Positions 17,212 to 24,986 of a stretch of 64,000 nt of DNA are shown here, piece after piece. The position numbers and the translations under genes are program-made. The stretch comes from Bacteroidales bacterium UBA4331. Lineage in GTDB: Bacteria; Bacteroidota; Bacteroidia; Bacteroidales; Paludibacteraceae. The stretch spans positions 1 through 64,000 of the forward strand of contig DGTR01000015.1 of the NCBI GenBank assembly GCA_002394395.1. Reading direction: 5' to 3'. How positions within the stretch are numbered: position 1 is the first letter of the stretch; each line of letters starts with the position of its first letter. The notes beneath the pieces are model-generated. The model did not search any database. It saw nothing but the letters and a program-made list of their open reading frames with translations, and was not told where the DNA came from.

Positions 17212-17475
17212 TTAGAGAGCAAATTTAGCACCCGGTTTGATTTTAACAACCTTACGAGCCGGGATATTGATAGCCTGCTTGGTTGCAGGGTTGATACCCT
17301 TGCGAGCAGCTTTGCTTACTACGTTGATAGAAGCGTAGCCAACGAGCTGTACGTTCTCACCTTTCTTAACTGCCTCAACGGCTGCCTCAAGAGCTGCGTC
17401 GAGTACTTTTGCAACTTCTGCCTGCGGGAGCTCTACCTGAGCAGCAACCGCCTTTACGAGTTCGGATTTGTTCAT
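17212..17475 (-). CDS. hup: HU-family nucleoid DNA-binding protein
   Basis: 87 residues. MNKSELVKAVAAQVELPQ and the arm and flank GYASINVVSKAARKGINP with the final ARKVVKIKPGAKF are typical HU. It bends DNA non-specifically and compacts the nucleoid. Monocistronic, with its own promoter (-7 box 17539-17546 on the minus strand) and terminator. Confidence 0.95.
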   Translation of the reverse strand: MNKSELVKAVAAQVELPQAEVAKVLDAALEAAVEAVKKGENVQLVGYASINVVSKAARKGINPATKQAINIPARKVVKIKPGAKFAL

Positions 17476-17538
17476 AACTTTGTGTTTTTTTAGTTATTAA
17501 TAATGTGAACTATTGATTCCTTTTTGGAAATACGCTTG

Positions 17539-17568
17539 CAAAGTTACAACTTTTTCTTTATATAGCAA
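17539..17568 (-). promoter_or_regulatory. Promoter of the HU gene
   Basis: Minus-strand TAACTTTG at 17539-17546 with TTG at 17566-17568 (19-bp spacer). Confidence 0.75.
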
Positions 17569-17662
17569 ATATTTTTGTAAAAAAAAATGCATTTTTTGCA
17601 AAAAAACGCGATTTTTTACACGTTTGGTGCATTTTTTGTATGTTTATATGCGTATTTTTTCG

Positions 17663-17670
17663 TATCTTTG
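17663..17670 (+). promoter_or_regulatory. -7 box of the rhomboid gene
   Basis: TATCTTTG eight bases before the ATG at 17679, so the 5' leader would be only a few nucleotides. The nearest TTTG (17635-17638) is 24 bp upstream, longer than usual. Confidence 0.6.
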
Positions 17671-17678
17671 CACCCGTT

Positions 17679-18443
17679 ATGCGTAATTTACCAAATGTAA
17701 CCCGCTATTTGTTAATAGCCAACTTAGTAGTTTTTTTGTTGACAGGTATCCTGTCTCGTTATGGTATCGATTTGAATGCCCTTTGTGGACTGCACTACTA
17801 TGGTGCTGCGTCCTTCCATTGGTGGCAGCCGGTCACGTACATGTTCCTCCATGCCAACTGGAGTCATATTTTCTTTAATATGTTTGCCGTGTGGATGTTT
17901 GCCCCGATGATTGAGAACGAATGGGGCGAACGTCGCTTCGCAATCTATTATCTGGTCTGCGGTTTAGGAGCCGCTTTTGTCCAGGAGTTGGTTTGGGCGT
18001 TGATGCTCTCTAACATGAGCGGCGCTTACGGAGCAGCATACCTGGCGCAGTATTCGTATTTCCTCAACACCATCGGTGCGTCTGGAGCGGTCTTCGGCAT
18101 CCTTTTCGCTTTCGGATGGCTCTATCCGTCGGTGCCCTTGTATTTCCTGTTTATCCCCATTCCCATACGTGCGCGCACGTTCGTTATTATATATGCGGCT
18201 ATCGAACTTTTCGCCGGCTTGGGCTCCGTAGCGGGCTTCTCCGCGGATAACGTAGCGCATTTTGCCCATTTAGGTGGAATGCTCTTCGGATGGCTTCTGA
18301 TCCTCTATTGGCGTAAGATGGAGTGGCGTGAACCGCGTATAGGCAATCTCTGGCGCCGGATCAAAGAAAAAATAACCGGTCATGAGCACTTGGATAGTAC
18401 AGATGACCGGTTTAAAGATTATCATTACCACAAACGCGTGTGA
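17679..18443 (+). CDS. Rhomboid intramembrane serine protease
   Basis: 254 residues from ATG 17679, just behind the -7 box. About six membrane helices. The rhomboid signature is complete: HANWSHIFFNMFAVWMF (loop and helix 2), catalytic serine in GASGAVFG, catalytic histidine in VAHFAHLGGMLFGW. It cleaves membrane proteins within the lipid bilayer; substrate unknown. The C-terminal tail is charged and cytoplasmic. Convergent with the EEP-family gene, 3 bp apart. Confidence 0.93.
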   Translation: MRNLPNVTRYLLIANLVVFLLTGILSRYGIDLNALCGLHYYGAASFHWWQPVTYMFLHANWSHIFFNMFAVWMFAPMIENEWGERRFAIYYLVCGLGAAFVQELVWALMLSNMSGAYGAAYLAQYSYFLNTIGASGAVFGILFAFGWLYPSVPLYFLFIPIPIRARTFVIIYAAIELFAGLGSVAGFSADNVAHFAHLGGMLFGWLLILYWRKMEWREPRIGNLWRRIKEKITGHEHLDSTDDRFKDYHYHKRV

Positions 18444-18446
18444 TTT

Positions 18447-19250
18447 TTACCACTCGATAGTGGCTACAACCGGCTTGTGATCCGAGCCGGTTGTTTCTTT
18501 GACTTCGCACGCCGTGGGCTGCAGGCTCTCCGACGACAGGATATAATCGATCCGCAAGCCATATCCTCTTTTCTCGCACGTTGCGCCCCATTCCCATGGA
18601 TGCGTACTGCTCCATGCGTCGTGTAAACCTCTGCTGATATGCCAATAGGCGTAGCTGAGTACCGGCGCATTGAAATCTCCGACTACGACTACAGGATACG
18701 GACTCGCCTCTATCTCTCTTCGCACTACTCGCGCCTGGTTATTACGCAAACCTACTGCGCGTTTCCATTTGGCTTTCAGACGCCTGAAAGAGGACATGAA
18801 ACCCTCGTAATTGCGTTGCGTCTCCGCTTCGCTGATATCATCCGGAGTGAAACTATAGGACTCTAAATGATTGTTTATCAGCCGAATAGTATCGTTCCCC
18901 ACCACTATATCGCAGCGGTTGGAGAGGTTGCCTCGCGTCTCGTAGTGGATACTTTGCTTGTTGACAAGCGGATATTTGGACCAGACCATCGTACCGTATT
19001 GGTGCCTCTTGTTGTACACCGAGAAATCCAGATATGAGTATGGATATTTTTGTCCCAGAACGCGCTTCACATCCGGTAAAGTAAGGAATTGGGCGTCCTT
19101 ATACACATCTACCTCCTGCAGACAGATGACATCCGCGTCTTGCGCCGTCAGATAGTGCAGGACTTCGTTCTTCCCGGGTTTTTCAAAACCGCCCATCCGG
19201 CCCGTGTTCCAGGTCAAAACGGTAATCGCTATGAGGATAAAATGGCTCAT
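18447..19250 (-). CDS. Endonuclease/exonuclease/phosphatase family protein
   Basis: 267 residues. A hydrophobic N-terminus (MSHFILIAITVL) is followed by the EEP fold: WNTGRMGG, catalytic glutamate in VICLQEVD, LINNHLES, the GDFNAP metal/nucleophile motif and the terminal GSDHKPV histidine. Members hydrolyse phosphodiesters or phosphoesters in DNA, RNA or lipids; the substrate cannot be told. The short N-terminal hydrophobic segment suggests export or membrane anchoring. Its start overlaps the porX stop by four bases (ATGA), so it is translated together with porX. Confidence 0.88.
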   Translation of the reverse strand: MSHFILIAITVLTWNTGRMGGFEKPGKNEVLHYLTAQDADVICLQEVDVYKDAQFLTLPDVKRVLGQKYPYSYLDFSVYNKRHQYGTMVWSKYPLVNKQSIHYETRGNLSNRCDIVVGNDTIRLINNHLESYSFTPDDISEAETQRNYEGFMSSFRRLKAKWKRAVGLRNNQARVVRREIEASPYPVVVVGDFNAPVLSYAYWHISRGLHDAWSSTHPWEWGATCEKRGYGLRIDYILSSESLQPTACEVKETTGSDHKPVVATIEW

Positions 19251-20803
19251 TTCTTCGGACTCAGAGTTACCAGCGGGATAATCATCTCTTCCAGCGAAAT
19301 GCCGCCGTGTTGGAAGGTGTTGCGGTAGTATTGCGCGTAGTAGTTGAACTGATTAGGGTACGCAAAAAAGTCGCTTCCCGTGCAGAACGCATAACTGCTG
19401 CTCACGTTCGGACATGGCAATCCCACTTTCTTCGGGTGCTCGATAGTGAACACGTTTTTGGAGCTGCAGTTCAGCGCTTTACCCACTTTGTAACGGATAT
19501 TGGTATTCGTGTTCTTGTCCGCAATAATCTGTACGGCGTTTTTCACCCGTGTCGTTCCGTGATCGGTCGTCAGCACGACCGTAAACCCTAATTCCGAAGC
19601 ACGGCGGAGAAGTTCATAGGTCGGCGAGTGCTTAAACCAGCTGACGGTCAGACTGCGGTACGCCGCCTCGTCGTTCGCCAACTCGCGCATCATCTTGCTC
19701 TCCGTCCGGGAGTGAGAAAGCATATCGATGAAATTGAGCACAACGATGTTCAGCGGCGCTTGCGCGCCTTTCAGTTGATGAATAACCCGCTCGCAGAAAT
19801 CACTCTCGTTCACCTTCCAGTAGTTGAAACTCTCCCGTCTCCGATAGCGGTCCAGCAGGGTCTGTACCAACTCTTTCTCATACTGGTTTTTACTCTCTTC
19901 ATCGCCTTCTTCGACCCAGTAGTCGGGGAACATCTCTTGGATCTGAAGTGGCATCAGGCCGGAGAAAATAGCATTCCGGGCATACTGGGTTGCTGTCGGC
20001 AGGATGGAGGTGTATTGCTCCTCCGTACGGATGGTGAAAAACTCGCTGATCAGCGGCTGGATACATTTCCATTGGTCGTACCGGAAATTGTCTATCACGC
20101 AAAGTAACACTTTCTCCCCTTTGTCCAAAAGAGGAAAAACGCTGTGTTTCATCACGTCCTGCGACATGATCGGCCGTTGCGCATTCTCTTCAAACCAACT
20201 CTCGTAGTTCTTGGCGATCCATTTGCTGAAGGCTGCATTCGCTTGCGTCCGTTGGTCGGCAATGAGACTGCGCATGCCCGAATGACCTGCCTGCTCCTCT
20301 ACGTCCGCTAACTCCAGGTCCCATTTGCTCAGACTGCGTTCGATGGCCTGCCATTCCTCGATGGTGGAGGCGGTATCGATCATATACGAGATGTCGCTCC
20401 ACTCCTGACGGTAGTTTTGCTGCACTTGTTCGGTCACGATCGCCTGCTGATGAATATGTTTCTTCAGACAAAGCAGGATCTGACTCGGATTGACCGGCTT
20501 GATCAGGTAATCGGCGATCTTCTCGCCGATGGCCTGCTCCATAATGTGCTCCTCCTCGCTCTTCGTGATCATCACTACCGGCACTTCCGGACGAAGACGC
20601 TTGATCTCCTGCAGGGTCTCCAGACCGCTCATTCCGGGCATGTTTTCGTCAAGAAACACGATATCCGGAGCTTCCGATCCTAAACCATTCAGCGCATCTT
20701 CCCCATTGCTGGCGGTGACAACCTCATAGTTCTTTTCTTTCAGATAAATAATGTACGGCTGCAACAAGTCGATCTCGTCGTCAACCCATAAAATCCTATT
20801 CAT
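19247..20803 (-). CDS. porX: PorX: response regulator with PglZ-type phosphatase domain
   Basis: 518 residues, the same size as Porphyromonas PorX. The receiver domain (1-~120) has the acidic pair D8-D9, phosphoacceptor D52 in VFLDENMPG and the conserved lysine in VMITKSEEEH. A linker helix and a C-terminal alkaline-phosphatase-like PglZ domain follow (VLLCVIDNFRYDQW, VVLTTDHGTTRVKNAV). PorX works with the PorY kinase and the sigma factor SigP to control type IX secretion genes and has phosphodiesterase activity on oligonucleotides (family knowledge). It fits the many T9SS-type cargo genes at 36-39 and 47-64 kb. The promoter sits so close to the ATG that the mRNA may be leaderless. Confidence 0.93.
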   Translation of the reverse strand: MNRILWVDDEIDLLQPYIIYLKEKNYEVVTASNGEDALNGLGSEAPDIVFLDENMPGMSGLETLQEIKRLRPEVPVVMITKSEEEHIMEQAIGEKIADYLIKPVNPSQILLCLKKHIHQQAIVTEQVQQNYRQEWSDISYMIDTASTIEEWQAIERSLSKWDLELADVEEQAGHSGMRSLIADQRTQANAAFSKWIAKNYESWFEENAQRPIMSQDVMKHSVFPLLDKGEKVLLCVIDNFRYDQWKCIQPLISEFFTIRTEEQYTSILPTATQYARNAIFSGLMPLQIQEMFPDYWVEEGDEESKNQYEKELVQTLLDRYRRRESFNYWKVNESDFCERVIHQLKGAQAPLNIVVLNFIDMLSHSRTESKMMRELANDEAAYRSLTVSWFKHSPTYELLRRASELGFTVVLTTDHGTTRVKNAVQIIADKNTNTNIRYKVGKALNCSSKNVFTIEHPKKVGLPCPNVSSSYAFCTGSDFFAYPNQFNYYAQYYRNTFQHGGISLEEMIIPLVTLSPKK

Positions 20804-20807
20804 GCTG

Positions 20808-20838
20808 CAAAATTAGTATTTTTTTTTCACATATGCAA
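20808..20838 (-). promoter_or_regulatory. porX promoter, nearly leaderless
   Basis: Minus-strand TAATTTTG (20808-20815) and TTG (20836-20838), spacer 20 bp. Only four bases separate the -7 box from the ATG. Confidence 0.75.
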
Positions 20839-20885
20839 GAATAGTGCCATTTTTTATCTTCACAAAAACTTTTTTTACCGCTCTC

Positions 20886-23069
20886 TTACCATTTTACGAC
20901 AAATCCGGCATGTACATTGATGCCCGCTTGCGGCATGAAATATGCGATGTCGCTGCCGGACCAGGCGTCATGATAAACATAACCGTTACTCTCGTACATG
21001 GCGTTGAAGAGGTTGTTGAGCTGGCATTTGAGCGTGATATCCGGGCATCGTTTGTATTGCTGCAACGGCAAGAGATATTGCAGATTCAGATTGGTTACCG
21101 TATAAGCCTTCAGCATGGCGTTCGGGTCCTCGTTGTTGGCGAGGAACTGTTTGCTGATGACCGATGTCTGTATCTCCGCTTCAAATCCTGCGACATGGAA
21201 GGAGAAGATATTCCCCGCAATCCAATCCGGCGAGAAGGAGATCGTGCGCCACGTGTTACCGTCTAACCATTTATTACGGCTCCACGTCAGCGTTCCGCTC
21301 CAGCTGAACCATTTGGTCCAATCCACGCCAAACTGCAACTCAGCGCCGGTCCGGTATGATTTATCGACATTCTTGGTCAGGAAAATCGCAATACTGTTGA
21401 TCTCGCCGGTCAGCACTAACTGGTCTTTATAATCCATGAAATACAGGTTGAGCCCGATATGCCACGGCATCGCATAACCGCTTTTGGTAACGCCGGCGGA
21501 CGTATAGTTATATCCTAACTCGTAGTCGAATAGTCTCTCCGGCTTAGGCTGAGGCTCGTCATCCTGACGGTTGATGAAATTCGATCTCGCCGGCTCGCGG
21601 TTGGCTAAGGCGAAAGTGGCGGACAGACGGTGACCTCCGTTGTCGTACGTCAGACCGGCTTTGGGGTTGAAGAAATGCCAGGTGTGGTGCTCTTCGATCT
21701 TCACCCTGCTTCCCGGGACAGTGCTGTTGTCGTTGTCCCCGTAAATATGATGGTCCACCAACCGGTATTGCAAATCGCCGTACAGACTCAGCTTCTCTTT
21801 GCCCCGATGCAGCACTCTCCAGTTAGCTTTGGCGTAGATATTGCCGTCTAACTTATCGCCGTAACCGGAGTAGTACTCCGTGAAATTCGTCCCGTAATTC
21901 TGGTCTATATTGCCATACGAGAGGCCGTTGTAGTTATTCAGCGCCAAACCGGCCTGTACATCTACTTTCTCGTGGATATATTTCGTGCTGATGATTCCTC
22001 CGTAGAAATGATTTCTCAACCCCTTTTGTACGATGCCCATCAGATACCAGGAATCAAACGTCTCCCAATATCCTGTACCGAAGGTATAATGCCCGGTCGC
22101 GTTCAGACTCCAATGGGAATTGAACCGGTGGGTCACATTGAGATGTACATGGTGTTGCTGGTAGTTATCGGTCTCATTGTTATAGTACTGGGTGTTGCCG
22201 TTGGCGTCAAGAAAGGCACCCGCAGTGTTCTGACGCCGGTCGATCTCAATATCCTCTCTCGTCAAACCGTTCCATGCCAGATATGTCTTCTCTTTGCCTC
22301 CGAAAGAGAGCAGGTTGACTGCCGTCTTGCTGTTTTGCCATCCTAACTGCGCCTGGTAGCTGAACAGGTCGGAGCTCGCACGGTCTATATAGCCGTCGGA
22401 GTTCACCTTACTGAACCGGCCGCCGATATGCCATGCGCCTTTCTTACTGTTCTTGTCACCCCACCATCCATCGATCTTCGCCATCTCGCGGAAGGTGTTG
22501 TACATACCTCCGTTAAAGCCCAACTCCGCGTGTACCGGCAGGTGCTCATAGTCCGCAGGAATCGTGTTGTCGATGGTGTTGATATTGATGCTTGCGCCGA
22601 AACTGCTACCGCCGTTAGCGCTGGTACCCACGCCGCGCTGCACATCCAGCTTCGTGATCGACGAACTGATATCCGTCATGTTCACCCAGAACACGCTCTG
22701 GCTCTCCGCATCATTGAGAGGCACCTCGTTGATGGTCATGTTCACGCGCGTGTGATCGCTACCGCGCACGCGGAAATAGGTGTAACCCACACCCAAACCG
22801 TCATCGCTGGTCGTCACTAAAGAAGGGGTCTTGCTCAGTAGTATCGGCAGGTTCTGACCCGTGTTATCGTGGTTCAGCTCCTGATACTTGACCTCTTCCC
22901 GGCTGACGATGGCCTGCCTTACAGGCGCACTTACGACTACCTCCTGGATCTGAAAATCGTTGACGGACAAAGTGTCCTCACTCGTCTGCCCGAACGCAGA
23001 CATCACCGGTGCGAATGCACCAAAAACCATCAACCATGCATGGTTGATTGAAAGAATGTTTTTTCTCAT
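20886..23069 (-). CDS. TonB-dependent receptor, probable thiamine/TPP transporter
   Basis: 727 residues from ATG 23069, the start directly after the riboswitch; an in-frame ATG at 23120 lies inside the riboswitch and is not used. Signal peptide ends near SAFGQ. Plug domain ~40-170 (FRVRGSDHTRVNMTINEVPLNDAE) is followed by a 22-strand-type barrel ending FVVKW with a terminal aromatic. Such receptors import scarce cofactors across the outer membrane using TonB energy. Because a TPP riboswitch precedes it, the substrate is inferred to be thiamine or a phosphate of it, as for the riboswitch-controlled OMthi receptor of Bacteroides. No inner-membrane transporter or thiamine kinase gene lies next to it. 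Confidence 0.9.
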   Translation of the reverse strand: MRKNILSINHAWLMVFGAFAPVMSAFGQTSEDTLSVNDFQIQEVVVSAPVRQAIVSREEVKYQELNHDNTGQNLPILLSKTPSLVTTSDDGLGVGYTYFRVRGSDHTRVNMTINEVPLNDAESQSVFWVNMTDISSSITKLDVQRGVGTSANGGSSFGASININTIDNTIPADYEHLPVHAELGFNGGMYNTFREMAKIDGWWGDKNSKKGAWHIGGRFSKVNSDGYIDRASSDLFSYQAQLGWQNSKTAVNLLSFGGKEKTYLAWNGLTREDIEIDRRQNTAGAFLDANGNTQYYNNETDNYQQHHVHLNVTHRFNSHWSLNATGHYTFGTGYWETFDSWYLMGIVQKGLRNHFYGGIISTKYIHEKVDVQAGLALNNYNGLSYGNIDQNYGTNFTEYYSGYGDKLDGNIYAKANWRVLHRGKEKLSLYGDLQYRLVDHHIYGDNDNSTVPGSRVKIEEHHTWHFFNPKAGLTYDNGGHRLSATFALANREPARSNFINRQDDEPQPKPERLFDYELGYNYTSAGVTKSGYAMPWHIGLNLYFMDYKDQLVLTGEINSIAIFLTKNVDKSYRTGAELQFGVDWTKWFSWSGTLTWSRNKWLDGNTWRTISFSPDWIAGNIFSFHVAGFEAEIQTSVISKQFLANNEDPNAMLKAYTVTNLNLQYLLPLQQYKRCPDITLKCQLNNLFNAMYESNGYVYHDAWSGSDIAYFMPQAGINVHAGFVVKW

Positions 23070-23174
23070 TTTCTTTAGCAGCATTACCTGCCCAAGTTCA
23101 ACGGGTTTTATCTCAGCCAAATATAGGACCCCCGCAGATTAGAAAATCTGCGGGGAGAGCGGCACCCCGAATGA
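23066..23174 (-). promoter_or_regulatory. TPP riboswitch (THI element)
   Basis: On the minus strand the conserved pieces occur in order: CGGGGTGCC, a GC-rich variable hairpin (CCCCGCAGATT/AATCTGCGGGG), GGCTGAGAT, AACCCGTTGAACTTG, and GCAGGTAATGCTGC. The closing helix P1 pairs TCATT (23170-23174) with AATGA (23066-23070), and that AATGA contains the receptor start codon ATG. Binding of thiamine pyrophosphate would therefore hide the start codon, which points to translational control. Confidence 0.93.
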
Positions 23175-23214
23175 AGATGACAGAATGTTAATGTTCGTTT
23201 GTTAAAAAATCGTG

Positions 23215-23245
23215 CAAAGTTACAACAAAAGTTTGACATAAACAA
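23215..23245 (-). promoter_or_regulatory. Promoter of the riboswitch-receptor unit
   Basis: Minus-strand TAACTTTG (23215-23222) and TTG (23243-23245), spacer 20 bp, about 40 bp upstream of the riboswitch. Confidence 0.8.
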
Positions 23246-23320
23246 GAAATTAGACCAAAAAATTAAATATATTTAAGTTTTGTGGGCTAAGAGCTTGTTT
23301 ATGAGCACTAACGTGCGACT

Positions 23321-23369
23321 GTAATTTCGAGGTGGGCCGGCAAAGCCGGGTCGGTGCCCTCGAAATTAC
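23321..23369. repeat. 49-bp palindrome with internal hairpin
   Basis: 12-bp arms GTAATTTCGAGG (23321-23332) and CCTCGAAATTAC (23358-23369) enclose a second stem CCGGC-AAA-GCCGG (23337-23349). A small GCAC/GTGC hairpin lies just upstream (~23304-23315). It sits between two divergent promoters (23173-23487 gap), with no upstream gene for it to terminate. Apart from this and the two promoters I see nothing in the gap. Confidence 0.8.
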
Positions 23370-23408
23370 TCAAACTTTTTTGATAAATACAAAAAAAGCA
23401 CTTTTTTC

Positions 23409-23439
23409 TTGCGTATATCAAAAAAAAGCAGTAAATTTG
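23409..23439 (+). promoter_or_regulatory. Promoter of the pRiA4b-ORF3-like gene
   Basis: TTG (23409-23411), 20-bp spacer, TAAATTTG (23432-23439). Confidence 0.75.
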
Positions 23440-23487
23440 TGCGCATTTTTTTGAAAACTGCATTTTTGAACTTAATTTTTTGAAAAT

Positions 23488-24039
23488 ATGATATATAAAT
23501 TTACTTTCTCGTGTGAAGAGGGCGACCCTAATTTCCGCCGCGTCTTTGAGGCCTCGGCCGATGCTACTTTTCTGGAGCTGCACGAGGCTATTTTGAAGAG
23601 TGTGGGTTATCCCGATGACCAGATGACTTCTTTCTTCCTCTGCAACGATGAGTGGGAGAAAGGCCAGGAGATCACACTCGTGGAGATGGACTCCAACTTC
23701 GAGTACGACAACATGGTCATGAATGAGACCCACCTCAATGATCTCATTGAGGAGCAGGGCCAGCGTCTGATCTATGTCTTCGACCCGATGTTCGAGCGCT
23801 ATTTCTTCGGTTCGCTCAAGGAGATCAAACCCGGTTCCATGACCGGAGTAGAGTGCGTGGAGAGCAAGGGAAAAGCACCGAAACAACTGAAATCCGAAGA
23901 TCCCTTGGCAGGCATCAACGCCGGCAAGGGCAACGATGATTTCATGTTTGACGACGAGTTCAAGGACGAGTACGACTTGGGCGACATCGACATGGATGGC
24001 TTCCAGGACCTCAGTTTCGATGATGGCACCATGTTCTAA
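23488..24039 (+). CDS. pRiA4b ORF-3-like (IS1096 TnpR-type) protein
   Basis: 183 residues. The N-terminal half has the ubiquitin-like fold of this family: MIYKFTFSCEEGDPNFRR-, LHEAILKSVGYPDD, SSFFLCNDEW-type stretch, and MNETHLNDLIEEQGQRLIYVFD. The C-terminal third is very acidic (DDFMFDDEFKDEYDLGDIDM). Family members occur both on mobile elements and as stable chromosomal genes in Bacteroidales; no biochemical role is established. Here no other mobile genes are nearby, so it looks resident. Own promoter; followed after a short-word array by miaA. Confidence 0.8.
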   Translation: MIYKFTFSCEEGDPNFRRVFEASADATFLELHEAILKSVGYPDDQMTSFFLCNDEWEKGQEITLVEMDSNFEYDNMVMNETHLNDLIEEQGQRLIYVFDPMFERYFFGSLKEIKPGSMTGVECVESKGKAPKQLKSEDPLAGINAGKGNDDFMFDDEFKDEYDLGDIDMDGFQDLSFDDGTMF

Positions 24040-24068
24040 ATGACCGAATGGTAAATGACCAAATGGTA
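24036..24068. repeat. Short-word array at the miaA start
   Basis: Two and a half copies of the AATGACCAAATGGTA unit span the stop codon of the previous gene and both possible miaA start codons (24048 and 24063). Confidence 0.85.
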
Positions 24069-24986
24069 AATCGCAAAACCTTGGTTTTGCTTCTGGGTCC
24101 TACGGGTGTCGGCAAGACGGAGTTGTCGCTGCGGGTGGCGGAGCATTACCGCTCGCCGATCCTCAACTGCGACAGCCGCCAAATCTTCCGGTCTATCCCC
24201 ATCGGAACGGCAGCCCCCACGGCGGAGGAACTCGCGCGCGTGAAACATTATTTTATTGCTACGCGCGACCTGCAGGACGACTATAACGCCGGCCGGTACG
24301 AGCGGGACGCCCTCGAACTCCTCGACCAACTCTTCCTCACCCACGATGTGGTGGTCATGACGGGTGGTTCGATGTTGTACGCTGACGCCGTCTGCAACGG
24401 CTTGGACGACCTGCCCGCCGTGCCGGAGGATATCCGCGCCGAGGTAACCGAAAACTACAAGACCCGCGGCCTTTCGTGGCTCCAACAGGAGGTGCAACGC
24501 CTCGATCCGGCGTATTGGGAGATCGTGGACCCGAATAACCCGGCGCGCTTGGCGCACTGCGTGGAGTTATCCCTTACAACGGGCAAACCCTACAGCTCCT
24601 TGCGCACTAACACCCGGAAGGACCGGCCGTTCCGCATCCTCAAGATCGCGCTCGAGCGCCCTCGCGAGCAGCTGTACGAGCGCATCAACACCCGCGTCAC
24701 CCGGATGATGGACGACGGACTGCTCGAGGAAGCCAAAGCCGTTTATCCGCTCCGCCATCTCAATAGTCTGCAGACGGTCGGATATAAAGAATTGTTCGGA
24801 TACCTCGATGGCGAATACGACCTCCGGCGCGCAATCGAGCTTATTCGCCAGAACACCCGGCACTACGCCAAACGCCAGATGACCTGGTTCAGGAGAGACA
24901 AAGATATCCATTGGATAGATGCAAATAACGATTATGAAAAAAATATTGATAGTATTGACACTTTGTTGCGCGGTGGTAGCGTGTAA
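24048..24986 (+). CDS. miaA: tRNA dimethylallyltransferase MiaA
   Basis: 312 residues if started at 24048, 307 from ATG 24063. Both ATGs lie inside a short-word array, so the leader MVNDQ is array-derived and the shorter form (MVNRKTLVLLLGPTGVGKTE) matches family N-termini better. P-loop GPTGVGKT, NCDSRQIF and the swivel-domain motif KNLHYAKRQMTWFR-like (HYAKRQMTWFRRD) are clear. MiaA adds a dimethylallyl group to A37 of tRNAs reading U-starting codons. The 3' end overlaps the next gene by 53 bp, and four genes follow with overlaps, suggesting one operon. Confidence 0.95.
   Translation: MVNDQMVNRKTLVLLLGPTGVGKTELSLRVAEHYRSPILNCDSRQIFRSIPIGTAAPTAEELARVKHYFIATRDLQDDYNAGRYERDALELLDQLFLTHDVVVMTGGSMLYADAVCNGLDDLPAVPEDIRAEVTENYKTRGLSWLQQEVQRLDPAYWEIVDPNNPARLAHCVELSLTTGKPYSSLRTNTRKDRPFRILKIALERPREQLYERINTRVTRMMDDGLLEEAKAVYPLRHLNSLQTVGYKELFGYLDGEYDLRRAIELIRQNTRHYAKRQMTWFRRDKDIHWIDANNDYEKNIDSIDTLLRGGSV

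Noticed and set aside
23070..23120. Longer N-terminus for the TonB receptor
   Set aside because: The extra codons are riboswitch sequence; the signal peptide begins at the ATG at 23069.
23488..24039. Remnant of an IS1096-type insertion sequence
   Set aside because: Only the passenger-type protein is present, intact with its own promoter; no transposase or terminal repeats nearby.
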